This document shows positions 8,204-16,500 of a stretch of DNA of 59,926 bases, piece after piece. Each line of letters starts with the position of its first letter. Positions within the stretch are counted from its first letter, which is position 1. The notes below the pieces were generated by a model. It made no database searches and was not told the DNA's origin. It saw only the letters and a program-made list of their open reading frames with translations. The stretch is from contig NZ_JOIJ01000020.1 in assembly GCF_000719975.1 (NCBI RefSeq), forward strand, positions 1 to 59,926. The letters run 5' to 3'. Made by a program: the position numbers and the translations under genes. Source of the stretch: Prauserella rugosa (GTDB lineage: Bacteria > Actinomycetota > Actinomycetes > Mycobacteriales > Pseudonocardiaceae).

Positions 8204-9265
8204 ATGACGGAACGTGGTGCGCCGTCACTGATCGACGTGGCCCGCGAAGCGGGTGTCTCGACTGCGACCGCAGGGCGCGCTCTGGGCGGCTACGGCAAGG
8301 TCAGCCAGCGCACCCGCGAACGGGTCGCAGACGCCGCATCCCGGCTCGGATACCGCACGAACGGGTTGGCGCGCAGCATGATCACGGGCAGCACCCAGAC
8401 ACTGGGTGTACTGGTCAGCGACGTGTCGAATCCGTTCTTCGCTACCGCGCTCCGCGGAATCACCGACGTCACGCAACAGGCGGGATTCGAGGTTCTCCTG
8501 TCGAACACCGGCGGGGACGCCGACGCCGAACGCCGCGCCTTGGCCGTGATGTCGGAGAAACGAGTGGACGGGGTGATCGTCGCACCGGCCCTACCGTCGG
8601 ACGGGGCGCATCTGGCCCGTGCGATCGAGCTGAGCGTTCCCGTCGTCCAGCTGGATCGCCTGGCCAGTGGCGTACCCAGTGCCGACAGCGTGACGATCGA
8701 CAACGAGCACGCCGTCGCCGAAGCGGTCGGCCATCTGCTCGAGCTGGGCCACCGGCGCATCGGCGTCATCACCGAGGCGGACGGCGACATCGCGCGGCTC
8801 CGGAGCGGGAATCGGAAACGCGGCCTGCTGCCGAGTGCCGTGCGCCTCCGAGGCTATTTCTCGGCGCTGACCGAGGCGGGCATCCCGGTCGACGAGAGTC
8901 TCGTCGGCGTGGCCCGGTACGACCGGGAGTCCGCCTACGACGCGACGACACGACTGTTGGAGCTCACCGAGCCCCCGACGGCCATGCTGTGCACCGACAA
9001 CGTCCTCGCCTCCGGTGCCTACCGAGCCGCCCAGGACAAGGGGCTGCGCATGCCAGACGACCTATCCTTGATCGGCTTCGACGACGAACCGTGGACAACA
9101 CTCGTCCGGCCCGGATTGACCATCGTCGAACAGCCCACCTACGAGCTCGGCGCGCAAGCCGGTCGTCAGCTGCTCGACCGAATCGAGCGCGGCCCCGGCC
9201 GAGCGCGCCACGTACAGCTGAAGGCCAAACTGGTCGCCCGCGACTCCACGGCTCCACCCGGCTGA
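8204..9265 (+). CDS. LacI-family transcriptional regulator
   Basis: 353 residues, ATG preceded by AGGAGGGG. The N-terminal helix-turn-helix reads SLIDVAREAGVSTATAGRAL, followed by the hinge helix region GYRTNGLARSM, and then a periplasmic-binding-protein-like effector domain starting QTLGVLVSDVSNPFFA and containing LIGFDDEPWTTLVRPGLT near the C-terminus. Members usually repress a neighbouring catabolic operon and release DNA when a sugar or other small ligand binds. It is divergent from the hydantoinase-like operon, and two identical palindromes lie between them, so it most likely represses that operon and perhaps itself. The ligand is unknown. Confidence 0.93.
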   Translation: MTERGAPSLIDVAREAGVSTATAGRALGGYGKVSQRTRERVADAASRLGYRTNGLARSMITGSTQTLGVLVSDVSNPFFATALRGITDVTQQAGFEVLLSNTGGDADAERRALAVMSEKRVDGVIVAPALPSDGAHLARAIELSVPVVQLDRLASGVPSADSVTIDNEHAVAEAVGHLLELGHRRIGVITEADGDIARLRSGNRKRGLLPSAVRLRGYFSALTEAGIPVDESLVGVARYDRESAYDATTRLLELTEPPTAMLCTDNVLASGAYRAAQDKGLRMPDDLSLIGFDDEPWTTLVRPGLTIVEQPTYELGAQAGRQLLDRIERGPGRARHVQLKAKLVARDSTAPPG

Positions 9266-9267
9266 GG

Positions 9268-9299
9268 GCGCCGCGCCGGGTCCGGACCCGGCGCGGCGC
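9268..9299. terminator. Bidirectional hairpin between convergent genes
   Basis: A perfect 32-base palindrome with 16-base arms, GCGCCGCGCCGGGTCC and its complement, with no spacer. It starts 2 bases after the lacI-type stop and ends 18 bases before the stop of the convergent propeller gene, so it can end both transcripts. No long T-tract follows, as is common in actinomycetes. Confidence 0.7.
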
Positions 9300-9317
9300 T
9301 CTGGACCACGAGGCCCC

Positions 9318-10370
9318 TCAGATCAGCGCTGTGACGTCCGGTTCGGAGCCGGTGGCGATGGTGCCCGTCACCGAGAACGTGTCGAGGTCGAGGATCGCCA
9401 CCGTGTCGACGTCCAGGAGCGTGACGAACGCCGTCGGCGCGGTCGGGTGGAACGAGATTCCCGCCGGAGTGCCCTCGAAGCTCACCGACCGTTCCTCCGT
9501 CAGCTCCGCGTCGTACCGGGTCACCGTGCGGTTCTCGATGTCGGTCGTCAGGAGTTTCTCCTGCCCCGGAATCACGTACACCCGCAACGGATCCCCCGGC
9601 ACCGCGGCGCGGCCGAGCTCGGTGAGCGTCCGCGCGTCGAGACACACCAACTCCCTGTCCTGACGCGCCCCCACATACAGCCGCTGCTCGTCGCCGCTCA
9701 ACGCACAGCTCTCCGGCAGCCGGCCCGGCGACACGACCGTCGGCGTTGCGGCACCGTCGTGCGGATCGACCCTGCTCACCGTGTGCGACAGCAGGCCGGT
9801 GACGTACGCCGCCGAGCCCGCCCGGTTCGTCACGACCATGTGCGTCTTGATGCCGCCGGTGTGCACGGCTGCCGACGCCGCCGCCTCCGCACTCGACGGG
9901 TCGTCGAGCCGCACCAGCACCGCCTTCTCCTCGCTGAGCACGTACAGCCGGCCCTGCTCGTCGAGCGCGATGCCGTGCAGCCGGTTGAACGGGCTCAGCT
10001 CAATGGTCCGGACCAGTTCGCGTGCTGCGAGGTCGATGACGAACACGCTCGAGCCGCCGACGCCTACATCGCCCGACATCCGCACGCCGTAGTGTCCGAT
10101 GTAGGCGAACCTGCGCGCACCGTCCACCACCATCTCGTGCGGGTAGCGGCCGAGTTCGATCCGCGTCAGCAGCGTCCCGTCGGCCACGTCGTGGAACGCG
10201 ACGGCGTGCCCGCTCTTCTCCACCACCACGAGAACGCCGTCGACGTCCCCCGCCGAGCCGCCCTGCACGTCGGCCGACCCTGCCTGCTGCATCACCACGT
10301 CGATCGCCTTCCCCGCCGGTCCCGTCGTCCCCGATGTAGCTGCCTCTGCCCCAGTACTCGGGGGCCACAC
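9318..10370 (-). CDS. YncE/YVTN-type beta-propeller protein of unknown function
   Basis: 350 residues from a GTG at 10370; an internal ATG near 10293 (MQQAGSADVQGG) is an alternative. The protein is built of repeated blades such as GVLVVVEKSGHAVAFHD, RFAYIGHYGVRMSG, RLYVLSEEKAVLVRLDD and TAFVTLLDVDTVAILDLD, typical of seven-bladed YVTN propellers. No signal peptide or lipobox is evident with either start, so it may be cytoplasmic. It follows the permease gene by 67 bases on the same strand, suggesting co-transcription, but nothing in the blades shows an enzyme active site. Binding or sensing are the usual roles of such domains; none can be assigned here. Confidence 0.78.
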   Translation of the reverse strand: MWPPSTGAEAATSGTTGPAGKAIDVVMQQAGSADVQGGSAGDVDGVLVVVEKSGHAVAFHDVADGTLLTRIELGRYPHEMVVDGARRFAYIGHYGVRMSGDVGVGGSSVFVIDLAARELVRTIELSPFNRLHGIALDEQGRLYVLSEEKAVLVRLDDPSSAEAAASAAVHTGGIKTHMVVTNRAGSAAYVTGLLSHTVSRVDPHDGAATPTVVSPGRLPESCALSGDEQRLYVGARQDRELVCLDARTLTELGRAAVPGDPLRVYVIPGQEKLLTTDIENRTVTRYDAELTEERSVSFEGTPAGISFHPTAPTAFVTLLDVDTVAILDLDTFSVTGTIATGSEPDVTALI

Positions 10371-10437
10371 TATGGGAGCGGCGGAACACGATCAACGGCG
10401 TAGGCGACCGGCAACTCGGGGGCGCAGGCTCGGCGCC

Positions 10438-11562
10438 TCAGCTCGCGAGCATCGTGAGGATCCCGCCCGCGGCAAGGCCGACCGCAGCGACCGCTCCGGC
10501 CGTGGCGGCCGTGGCCCGCCACGACAGCGCGCGCCCCACCATCACGATCGACGGCAGGCTGACCGCGGGCAGCACGATCAGCAGCACCCCGACCACACCG
10601 GCGCCCGCACCGGCCGCGGCCAGGCCGAACAGGATGGGGATCTCGCCCGCGGTGGGAATCACGACCATCGTTCCCAACACCGCGGCGGCGAGTACCGCCC
10701 ACACTCCCCAGTGGGCCGTCGCACCGTCGAACGGCACCAGCCAGCCGCTGAGCGCGCCGACCGCGAACACCACGAGCAGGTACTCCGGAACGAGCGTGAC
10801 CGACATCCGGCCGAGAGCGGTCAGGAACCGCACCGCCGGGCCACGCCGCCGGTCCTGCCCCGAGTCCGCCGACGCGCCCGCCTCCCCCGCCGGCCCGGGC
10901 AGCGCCGCCCCGGGCGGTGAGGCCTCCGCGTCCCTGCGCTCGCGCCCGCCGAAGACGTGGCCGATCAGCGCGGAGGCACCGACCGTGAGGACCAGTCCAC
11001 CCAGGACCCGCACGGCGGTCCACTCCCACGGCGCCACGAGCACCAGGAACGCCAGCACCGCCGGGTTCAACAGCGGGTTGCCGATCCAGTACGCCAGCAC
11101 CGCAGGCAACGGGACGTGGTTGCGGCGCAGACTCGCCGCGACCGGCGCGGTGCAGCAGGTGCACATCATGAACGGCATCGCCGCGAGTCCCCCGCGCAAC
11201 GACGACGTGGCCGGACCACGCCCCGCGAGCAGACGCGGCAACCACGCCTTCGGCACCAGCGCCTCGATCAGCGCGGCGATGATCAGTGCCGCGACGAGCG
11301 CCTTCCACACGGCCGCGCTGTAGGCGACCGTGAACTCCCACCCCGCGGTCAGCGACGGCCCCGAGCCCGGCTCGGCCACCGCGGCGAGGATCGACTCACC
11401 GCTCCACCCGGCACCGCCCAGCAGTCCGGCGACCTTCTCGGTGTAGGGCAGCCACTTCGCCCACAGCAACGCCACCACGACCACCGCGAGCGCCGCCCCG
11501 ACACCCAGCGCGACGCGTATCGCCGGCCGCGAGACCCTGCGGCCACCCACCACGTCGGTCAC
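10438..11562 (-). CDS. UPF0718/YraQ-type permease
   Basis: 374 residues from a GTG at 11562, chosen for its GAGAGAGGAC ribosome site; an ATG at 11631 would add 23 hydrophilic residues. About eight hydrophobic segments are visible. The motif MCTCCTAPVAASLRR, followed by AYWIGNPLLNPAVLAFLV, is a hallmark of the DUF318/UPF0718 permeases, related to ArsP organoarsenical exporters. The second half repeats the fold (VVIPTAGEIPILFG). The cysteines CTCC in a membrane segment suggest soft-metal or metalloid handling, but the substrate is not established for this subgroup. A variable Gly/Ala/Asp-rich cytosolic loop lies mid-protein. Confidence 0.85.
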   Translation of the reverse strand: MTDVVGGRRVSRPAIRVALGVGAALAVVVVALLWAKWLPYTEKVAGLLGGAGWSGESILAAVAEPGSGPSLTAGWEFTVAYSAAVWKALVAALIIAALIEALVPKAWLPRLLAGRGPATSSLRGGLAAMPFMMCTCCTAPVAASLRRNHVPLPAVLAYWIGNPLLNPAVLAFLVLVAPWEWTAVRVLGGLVLTVGASALIGHVFGGRERRDAEASPPGAALPGPAGEAGASADSGQDRRRGPAVRFLTALGRMSVTLVPEYLLVVFAVGALSGWLVPFDGATAHWGVWAVLAAAVLGTMVVIPTAGEIPILFGLAAAGAGAGVVGVLLIVLPAVSLPSIVMVGRALSWRATAATAGAVAAVGLAAGGILTMLAS

Positions 11563-11806
11563 GTTGCACCCGTCCTCTCTCCGCCGTTCCGGGCCGGCTC
11601 CGGCACGGTGCCGCGCGGCACGCACGGCCATCCGGTCGCCTCGCGCCCGATATGCGTTCCGACGTCCGAATGTTCACGCTACGGTATCGAGCCGTTGTCG
11701 ATCACGCCCAGCATCGGCCACCGCGGGCCGGAAGGTTCGACCCCCGCCCCACCACCGCCGAACCACTCCGACCATCCACATCGGACCGACCGGATCTGGA
11801 GGAACC

Positions 11807-12784
11807 ATGTTCGCCCGCCGCGCGAATAACGCAACCACACCCAACGCAACCACACCCAACGCAATCACACCCACGGGCAGTACCGGGACCACGAGGGCGA
11901 CGGTCGCGGTCACCGCCGCGGCTCTCGCCGCACTGACCACAGCCACCGGGATCCCGGCCGCCGCGGCCGAGCAGGCAAGCGGCTCGGTGTCGGTGCTGTC
12001 GTACAACATCGCCGGCCTTCCCGCCTTCCTCCAGGACGGCGACCCGGAGACCAACACCCCGATCATCGGATCGCGCCTCGAACCGTACGACATCGTCCAC
12101 GTCCAGGAGGACTTCAACTACCACGCGAGCCTGTACGAGGCCGACGACCACCCGCACCGCACCCCGACCAGCGGCGGCGTGCCCTTCGGCGACGGCCTGA
12201 ACACGCTGTCGCACCTGCCGTTCCACGACTTCGAGCGCACCACGTGGGACGACTGCTACATCGGCTCCGGTGACTGCCTGACGCCGAAGGGATTCACGTT
12301 CATGCGGGTCGAGCTGGCCGACGGGGTGGAGGTCGACGTCTACAACCTGCACACCGACGCCGGGGTCGAGGACGGCGACCTGGAAGCCCGGCGCAGCAAC
12401 CTCGACCAGGTGGCCGACGCCATCGAGGAGCGCTCCGCGGGCAACGCGGTCCTCGTCTACGGCGACACGAACACGCGCTACACCCGCTCCGAGGACAACA
12501 TCCGCGAATTCACCGAGCGAACCGGCCTGACCGACACCTGGGTCGAGCTCGTCCGCGGCGGCACCCCGCCCGCTGCCGGCGACGACGCCCTCCTGTGCGA
12601 CGACGCGGCCGTCACCGAGGAGTGCGAGGTCGTCGACAAGATCCTGTACCGCAGCGGCGACGACGTCACCCTCACCGCCGACGAGTACCGCAACGACAAC
12701 GCCGACTTCCGCGACGACGCCGACGAGATGCTGTCGGACCACTACCCCATCGCCGCCGAGTTCACCTGGACCAGCACCCGCTGA
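11807..12784 (+). CDS. Secreted endonuclease/exonuclease/phosphatase (EEP) family hydrolase
   Basis: 325 residues; ATG with GGAGGAA in front. A long export signal (hydrophobic stretch ATVAVTAAALAALTTATG, then AAAAEQ) follows an odd Asn/Thr/Pro repeat. The mature part has the EEP signature: SVLSYNIAGLP, metal-binding Glu in VHVQEDFNYH, VYNLHTDAG, VYGDTNTRYT and the final DHYPIAAEF with catalytic Asp-His. The family includes nucleases, sphingomyelinases and phosphoinositide phosphatases. Two Cys pairs (DDCYIGSGDC; LLCDD..EECE) suggest disulfides outside the cell. It is probably an extracellular phosphodiesterase; nuclease against sphingomyelinase cannot be decided from sequence. It is divergent from the permease gene. 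Confidence 0.85.
   Translation: MFARRANNATTPNATTPNAITPTGSTGTTRATVAVTAAALAALTTATGIPAAAAEQASGSVSVLSYNIAGLPAFLQDGDPETNTPIIGSRLEPYDIVHVQEDFNYHASLYEADDHPHRTPTSGGVPFGDGLNTLSHLPFHDFERTTWDDCYIGSGDCLTPKGFTFMRVELADGVEVDVYNLHTDAGVEDGDLEARRSNLDQVADAIEERSAGNAVLVYGDTNTRYTRSEDNIREFTERTGLTDTWVELVRGGTPPAAGDDALLCDDAAVTEECEVVDKILYRSGDDVTLTADEYRNDNADFRDDADEMLSDHYPIAAEFTWTSTR
11831..11873 (+). repeat. 15-bp direct repeat, three copies, in the signal region of the EEP hydrolase
   Basis: GCAACCACACCCAAC occurs twice in tandem (11831-11845 and 11846-11860), followed by a third, degenerate and shortened copy, GCAATCACACCCA. In frame this encodes repeats of Asn-Ala-Thr-Thr-Pro. The unit is a multiple of three, so copy-number change would lengthen or shorten the pre-signal segment without a frameshift. 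Confidence 0.8.
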
Positions 12785-12797
12785 TCCCGGCCGGTCA

Positions 12798-12812
12798 CGC
12801 GGCGGTGCCGCG
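12798..12812. terminator. Short hairpin between convergent genes
   Basis: CGCGGC, GGT, GCCGCG gives a 6-bp stem with a 3-base loop in the 34-base gap between the EEP hydrolase and the convergent MerR-HEAT gene. The stem is short and no T-tract follows, so termination is only a suggestion. Confidence 0.35.
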
Positions 12813-12818
12813 CTGCCG

Positions 12819-13862
12819 TCAGGGCCCGCCTGCCCCGCGCACGCGCAGCACCGCCGTCGCGGTCACCGCCACCCGGCGGGCGGGATCCCGGGCGAGGCGC
12901 CGCAACGCGGTGTCGGGTGCCTCGCCCGGCAGTTCGGCGAGCGCATGCACGATCCGCACCCGGACCGCCTCCTGACCCTGCTCCCGTGCCTGCTCCTGGG
13001 GCACGCCGGGCGTGTCCAGCAGCGCGACCAGCTCGGTACAGATCCGCTCGGCAGGCAGTTGCCGCCGCGCCAACGCGCCGAGGACGTCGGCCGCCTCGAC
13101 GTCCCGATCCCCCTCGACGACCATGGTCAGCAACGCAGGCACCGCACGCGCGTCGCCACTCTCACCGACCGCGAGCGCCGAGACCGCGCGCACGGCCCGG
13201 TCCGGATCGTCGAGTGCGGGCACGAGCCGGTCCGTGGCGCCCACCGCCGCCACGGCCTCGGCCGCACGCCGTCGGATGTCCACATCGGATGCCGTGAGCG
13301 CCTCGTCCAGTGCGGCCGGAACCCCGCCGCTGCGGCGCAGAGCCGGCCCCAACGCCCACTCCAACGCCCACCGCAACGCCCCGGCCACGTTCGGGTCGGT
13401 CTCGGCGAGCAGGGCCTCCGCCAACGCATCCGGGCCGATCCGGCCGCCGGATTCCAGTGCCACCCGGTGCCGTCGCGACGCGTCGTCGGAGTCGAGCCCG
13501 CGGAGCAGGGCGATCACGGGGAACACGTCCGGCCACGCCGCGGGCTCACTGGCCCGCACCCTGCGCAGGCGGTCGAGCAGGCGCTGTTCCCTCGCCAGCC
13601 GCTGCCGGGTCGCCTCGATCAGCTCGTCGACCAGCTCGGTGGGGGCGAAGCTCGGCTCGTCGAGTACGCGGGTGATGTCGGACAGCGCCATGCCGAGCGT
13701 CCGCAGGCTCTCGACGTGGAAGAGTCTGCGGACGTCGCCGTCGTCGTACTCCCGATATCCCGCCGACGTCCGCGAGCTCGGCACGACGAGACCGAGGCGG
13801 TCGTAGTGCCGCAGCATCCGCACGCTCACGCCCGAGAGCCGCGCCACCTCACCGATGCGCAT
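12819..13862 (-). CDS. MerR-family regulator with a C-terminal HEAT-repeat domain
   Basis: 347 residues from the ATG at 13862, where the MerR domain begins exactly (MRIGEVARLSGVSVRMLRHY, then DRLGLVVPS and YREYDDGDVRRL). Residues 1-120 are the winged helix plus dimerisation helix. Residues ~130-345 are not a usual small ligand pocket but a run of helical repeats, such as DVDIRRRAAEAVAAVGATD and DPDRAVRAVSALAVGESGD, that read as HEAT/PBS-lyase-type repeats. HEAT domains usually bind proteins. The gene follows a free-standing HEAT protein by 30 bases. A MerR-type promoter lies in front of that gene, so the protein probably controls its own operon. Confidence 0.85.
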   Translation of the reverse strand: MRIGEVARLSGVSVRMLRHYDRLGLVVPSSRTSAGYREYDDGDVRRLFHVESLRTLGMALSDITRVLDEPSFAPTELVDELIEATRQRLAREQRLLDRLRRVRASEPAAWPDVFPVIALLRGLDSDDASRRHRVALESGGRIGPDALAEALLAETDPNVAGALRWALEWALGPALRRSGGVPAALDEALTASDVDIRRRAAEAVAAVGATDRLVPALDDPDRAVRAVSALAVGESGDARAVPALLTMVVEGDRDVEAADVLGALARRQLPAERICTELVALLDTPGVPQEQAREQGQEAVRVRIVHALAELPGEAPDTALRRLARDPARRVAVTATAVLRVRGAGGP

Positions 13863-13892
13863 CAGCCGCCCACCCTGCACTCACCCCGCACC

Positions 13893-14543
13893 TCATCCAC
13901 CCTGCGCCAGGAACCCCAGGGCGTCGAGGCGGCGCGCCTCGGTGAGCGCGGCGTCGAACCCCGTGTCGGGATCGGCTGCCAACGCCCTCGTGGCGCGGGC
14001 GTGGACCCGCACCCGCCCGTCGGGATGCCCCGCGGCGTCGGCGATCGCCGCATCGGCAGCAGGGCCGAGCGCCACCAGCGCCCGGCTCACACTCCGCTGC
14101 GTCTCGGCGTCGCCGCGGCCGAGACGTGCGGCCAGCATCGACGCCAACCATTCCCGCCGGTCGTCGGGCACCAGCACCACGGCCGCGCGCCACGCACTGC
14201 GTGCCACCTCGCGATCGCCGGCGTGCAGCACGGCCGGGGTGATCGCCTGCCACCCGTCCGGGTCGCCGATCTTCGACAGTGTGTGCAGCGCCTGGGCCAC
14301 GGCCTGCGGTTGCTCGCGGCGGGTCTCGGCCCGCAGCCTCGGCACCGTGAGCCGGGCAGGCAACCGGGTCAGCGCCCAACTGAGCGTGTCGCGCACGGAG
14401 AAATCCGGTTCGACGGCGCACCGTTCGATCAGCACCTCGAGCAGGCCGGGGTCGGCGCCGGTCCCCGCCTCCAGCGCGGCGCGCAGCCGCACCGATGGGC
14501 TGTGGTCGGCGAGTGCGGCACGGTGCGTGCGTGGTGAGTTCAT
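13893..14543 (-). CDS. HEAT-repeat protein
   Basis: 216 residues from the ATG at 14543 with GGAGGTG in front; the longer reading to 14660 would start upstream of the promoter. The whole protein is a chain of about six two-helix repeats (for example DFSVRDTLSWALTRLPARLT, EVARSAWRAAVVLVPDDRRE and TQRSVSRALVALGPAADAAI). There are no catalytic motifs, signal peptide or membrane segments. It is the first gene of a two-gene operon with the MerR-HEAT regulator, and its repeats resemble those of the regulator. A partner or anti-regulator role by HEAT-HEAT contact is a guess. Confidence 0.8.
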   Translation of the reverse strand: MNSPRTHRAALADHSPSVRLRAALEAGTGADPGLLEVLIERCAVEPDFSVRDTLSWALTRLPARLTVPRLRAETRREQPQAVAQALHTLSKIGDPDGWQAITPAVLHAGDREVARSAWRAAVVLVPDDRREWLASMLAARLGRGDAETQRSVSRALVALGPAADAAIADAAGHPDGRVRVHARATRALAADPDTGFDAALTEARRLDALGFLAQGG

Positions 14544-14563
14544 GGTCGACACCTCCGCACGCG

Positions 14564-14594
14564 AGTGAAGATCCTGACACCGTGCGAGGGTCAA
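14564..14594 (-). promoter_or_regulatory. MerR-type promoter with long spacer and overlapping palindrome
   Basis: On the minus strand, TTGACC (14594-14589) and TTCACT (14569-14564) are separated by 19 bases, the over-long spacing typical of MerR-activated promoters. The spacer carries an imperfect 23-bp palindrome (14570-14592) with outer arms GACCCT and AGGATC. The HEAT gene start lies 21 bases downstream. Confidence 0.65.
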
Positions 14595-14617
14595 GCCCAC
14601 CGGGGCGGCACCGTCGG

Positions 14618-15328
14618 TCAGGTGCGTGCCCAGACCGGAATGCGATCGAGGATGTCGCACCGCAGGTCGAGTGCGGCGGTGAGCTGCTCGGGGGCGCGGT
14701 GATCGCTCACCGGGTCGAACGCGTCGACGTACTCCCCGCGCAGGGCGATCCCGCGGAACGTGCGCGGGTCGCGCAGCAACAGGGCCTTGAGGTCCGGACC
14801 GAACACGGCGTGGGCGAACGCCTCGTCGTCGCAGTGGATCTCGAAGCTCCGGTCGAACTCCTCGTCACCGAGCTGCACCCCGCCCATGCCGATGGCGCGG
14901 TTGACGGTGTTCTGCGGACCGACGATCCGCACCGCGCTGAGCATGGGGTGCGGTGCCGGTGCGGCGACCCAGACCGCACGTTCCCGTTGGTGTTGTCCCT
15001 TGTGGACGGTTTCGAACGTGGCCGCGACGAACGGCCGTCCCCGATGCGTTCCGGTGATCACGTCGGTCGCGGCGGTGGCCCGCGGCGGCGCGTACATCGG
15101 CTCGGCCCAGCCCTTGCGGTCGTACTGCCGGTCGTAGACGGGAATGTAGGAGTCGTCACGTTCGGCGAACGTCCAGCCGCGGCTCTGCACCGCGGCGCGG
15201 GCGGCCTGCGCCGGCATCGCGGCCCGCGCCTTGCCCGCACGCCGGATCACGACGATCAACGCGATCACCCCTGCGGCCAGCACCACCACGCCGCCGAACA
15301 CGATCGCGAGCACAGCTCCGACACTCAT
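14618..15328 (-). CDS. Single-pass membrane protein of unknown function
   Basis: 236 residues from the ATG at 15328 with GGAGGAC upstream. One N-terminal membrane helix (VGAVLAIVFGGVVVLAAGV and onward) is followed by a basic stop (RRAGKAR) and a soluble domain of about 190 residues. Motifs such as RGWTFAERDD, DVITGTHRGRPFVAATFE and RSFEIHCDDEAFAHAVF resemble actinobacterial DUF3137-like or uncharacterised type VII-associated proteins, but I do not recognise a defined family. It is 87 bases downstream of the YbaB-like gene on the same strand, so it may belong to the type VII cluster. Confidence 0.75.
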   Translation of the reverse strand: MSVGAVLAIVFGGVVVLAAGVIALIVVIRRAGKARAAMPAQAARAAVQSRGWTFAERDDSYIPVYDRQYDRKGWAEPMYAPPRATAATDVITGTHRGRPFVAATFETVHKGQHQRERAVWVAAPAPHPMLSAVRIVGPQNTVNRAIGMGGVQLGDEEFDRSFEIHCDDEAFAHAVFGPDLKALLLRDPRTFRGIALRGEYVDAFDPVSDHRAPEQLTAALDLRCDILDRIPVWART

Positions 15329-15415
15329 CCGTCGTCCTCCAGACACGGCCGTCCACGGTCGGGCCCGACGGCCGATGTCGTCACCCGCCGCCGGACCGCT
15401 TCGCCGCTCAGCCTC

Positions 15416-15940
15416 TCACCGCATGACGCGGAAGTTCTCGAAGGCCTCGTCATCGCTGCGGCGGCGAGGCCGGCGGCCGCCGTCGGTTCCGGGGACGGTG
15501 CCGGGACCGAATCCGGGACCCGTTTCGGGACCCGTTTCGGGCGCGGGGCCCGGGTCGACCGGTTCGGAGTCGCCGAAGAGCTTCTTGTCCTCGGCGAGCA
15601 CCTTGTCCAGCAGGTCACTCGAGCCCAGACCGCGCTGGACGATCTCGGCCTGCTGCCGCGTGGCCGCCACGCGAGCCAGTGCGATGGTGTGCTGGACCTT
15701 GGCGGCCAGCTCGCCCGGCTCGACGCCGCGGCGCACCGCGTCGGAGAAGGTCACCTTCTCCACGGTGCCGTCGGGGCCCGCCTCGACGCTCACCAACCCG
15801 TCCGGCGAGCTGGCCGTGCCGGTGACCTCGGACAGTTGCTCCGTCATGGCCCGGTAGGTCTCGGCGCGGTTGCGGTTGGCCGCCGCCGCGTCGTCGACCG
15901 CCTGGATCCGCTGCACCAGGTGCTTGGCCGTCTCGTTCAT
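15416..15940 (-). CDS. YbaB/EbfC-family protein of the type VII-associated group
   Basis: 174 residues. The core (TASSPDGLVSVEAGPDGTVE, then VTFSDAVRRGVEPGELAAKVQ) matches the YbaB/EbfC fold, with helices at either end. The last ~50 residues are a Gly/Pro/Thr-rich disordered tail (PETGPETGPGFGPGT) ending in a basic patch. Classical YbaB proteins bind DNA, but the many copies next to WXG100 genes in actinomycetes are of uncertain role. The start ATG overlaps the stop of the LpqN-like gene by ATGA. Confidence 0.8.
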   Translation of the reverse strand: MNETAKHLVQRIQAVDDAAAANRNRAETYRAMTEQLSEVTGTASSPDGLVSVEAGPDGTVEKVTFSDAVRRGVEPGELAAKVQHTIALARVAATRQQAEIVQRGLGSSDLLDKVLAEDKKLFGDSEPVDPGPAPETGPETGPGFGPGTVPGTDGGRRPRRRSDDEAFENFRVMR

Positions 15941-16458
15941 GCCGAACCTCCCACGTTGCCGCCGCGACCGCCCTGCTCGGGGCGGATGGTGCCCAGGAAC
16001 GTCTCGAAGTCGGCGAAGACCCTCTCGAACGTCTCCGGGGTGGAGCTGAGCACGATCTGCACCACCGCACGCCGCGACGGGTCCGAGGCGTCGGTGAAGC
16101 CCATGAACACCTGGTACTGCACCAGGTACCGGCGGCGGCCCGCCACGTCGACGTCGAGTCGCAGCGGCTGGGTGTAGACCGGGTTGGCCGCGGTGCCCGT
16201 GGCCTTCGTGTTGCCGACCTTCACCTCGTGCGCGCCGGCACGCAGGCGGTCGGCCGATTCGGCCGCGATGTCGGCCAGATCGAGCGCCGCGTCCCGCACC
16301 TCGCCGCTGATCGTGATGTTGGCCGTGAACCCGTCACCGCCGGTGTCGGGACGCAGCGCCACGAAGGCCGCGTTGGGGGTGCCGATCTCGTCGGGCGGTA
16401 CCGACAGCCAGCCCTCCGGCAGGGAGAACTCGATCGGCACCGGGATCGTCGTTGCCAT
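15937..16458 (-). CDS. LpqN/DUF1795-like protein in the type VII cluster
   Basis: 173 residues from the ATG at 16458, seven bases after AAGG; a GTG six bases upstream is too close to that site. The sequence IEFSLPEGWLSVPPDE, ANITISGEV, QVFMGF and IVLSSTPETFERVFADFETFL follows the beta-rich layout of the LpqN/PsbP-like DUF1795 group. No signal peptide or lipobox is present, unlike mycobacterial LpqN. Its overlap with the YbaB-like gene and closeness to the WXG100 pair suggest a chaperone or accessory role for type VII substrates; this is inference. Confidence 0.75.
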   Translation of the reverse strand: MATTIPVPIEFSLPEGWLSVPPDEIGTPNAAFVALRPDTGGDGFTANITISGEVRDAALDLADIAAESADRLRAGAHEVKVGNTKATGTAANPVYTQPLRLDVDVAGRRRYLVQYQVFMGFTDASDPSRRAVVQIVLSSTPETFERVFADFETFLGTIRPEQGGRGGNVGGSA

Positions 16459-16500
16459 GCTCACGCCTTCTTCCTCGTCGGTCGGCCGCACTCACGGTAC

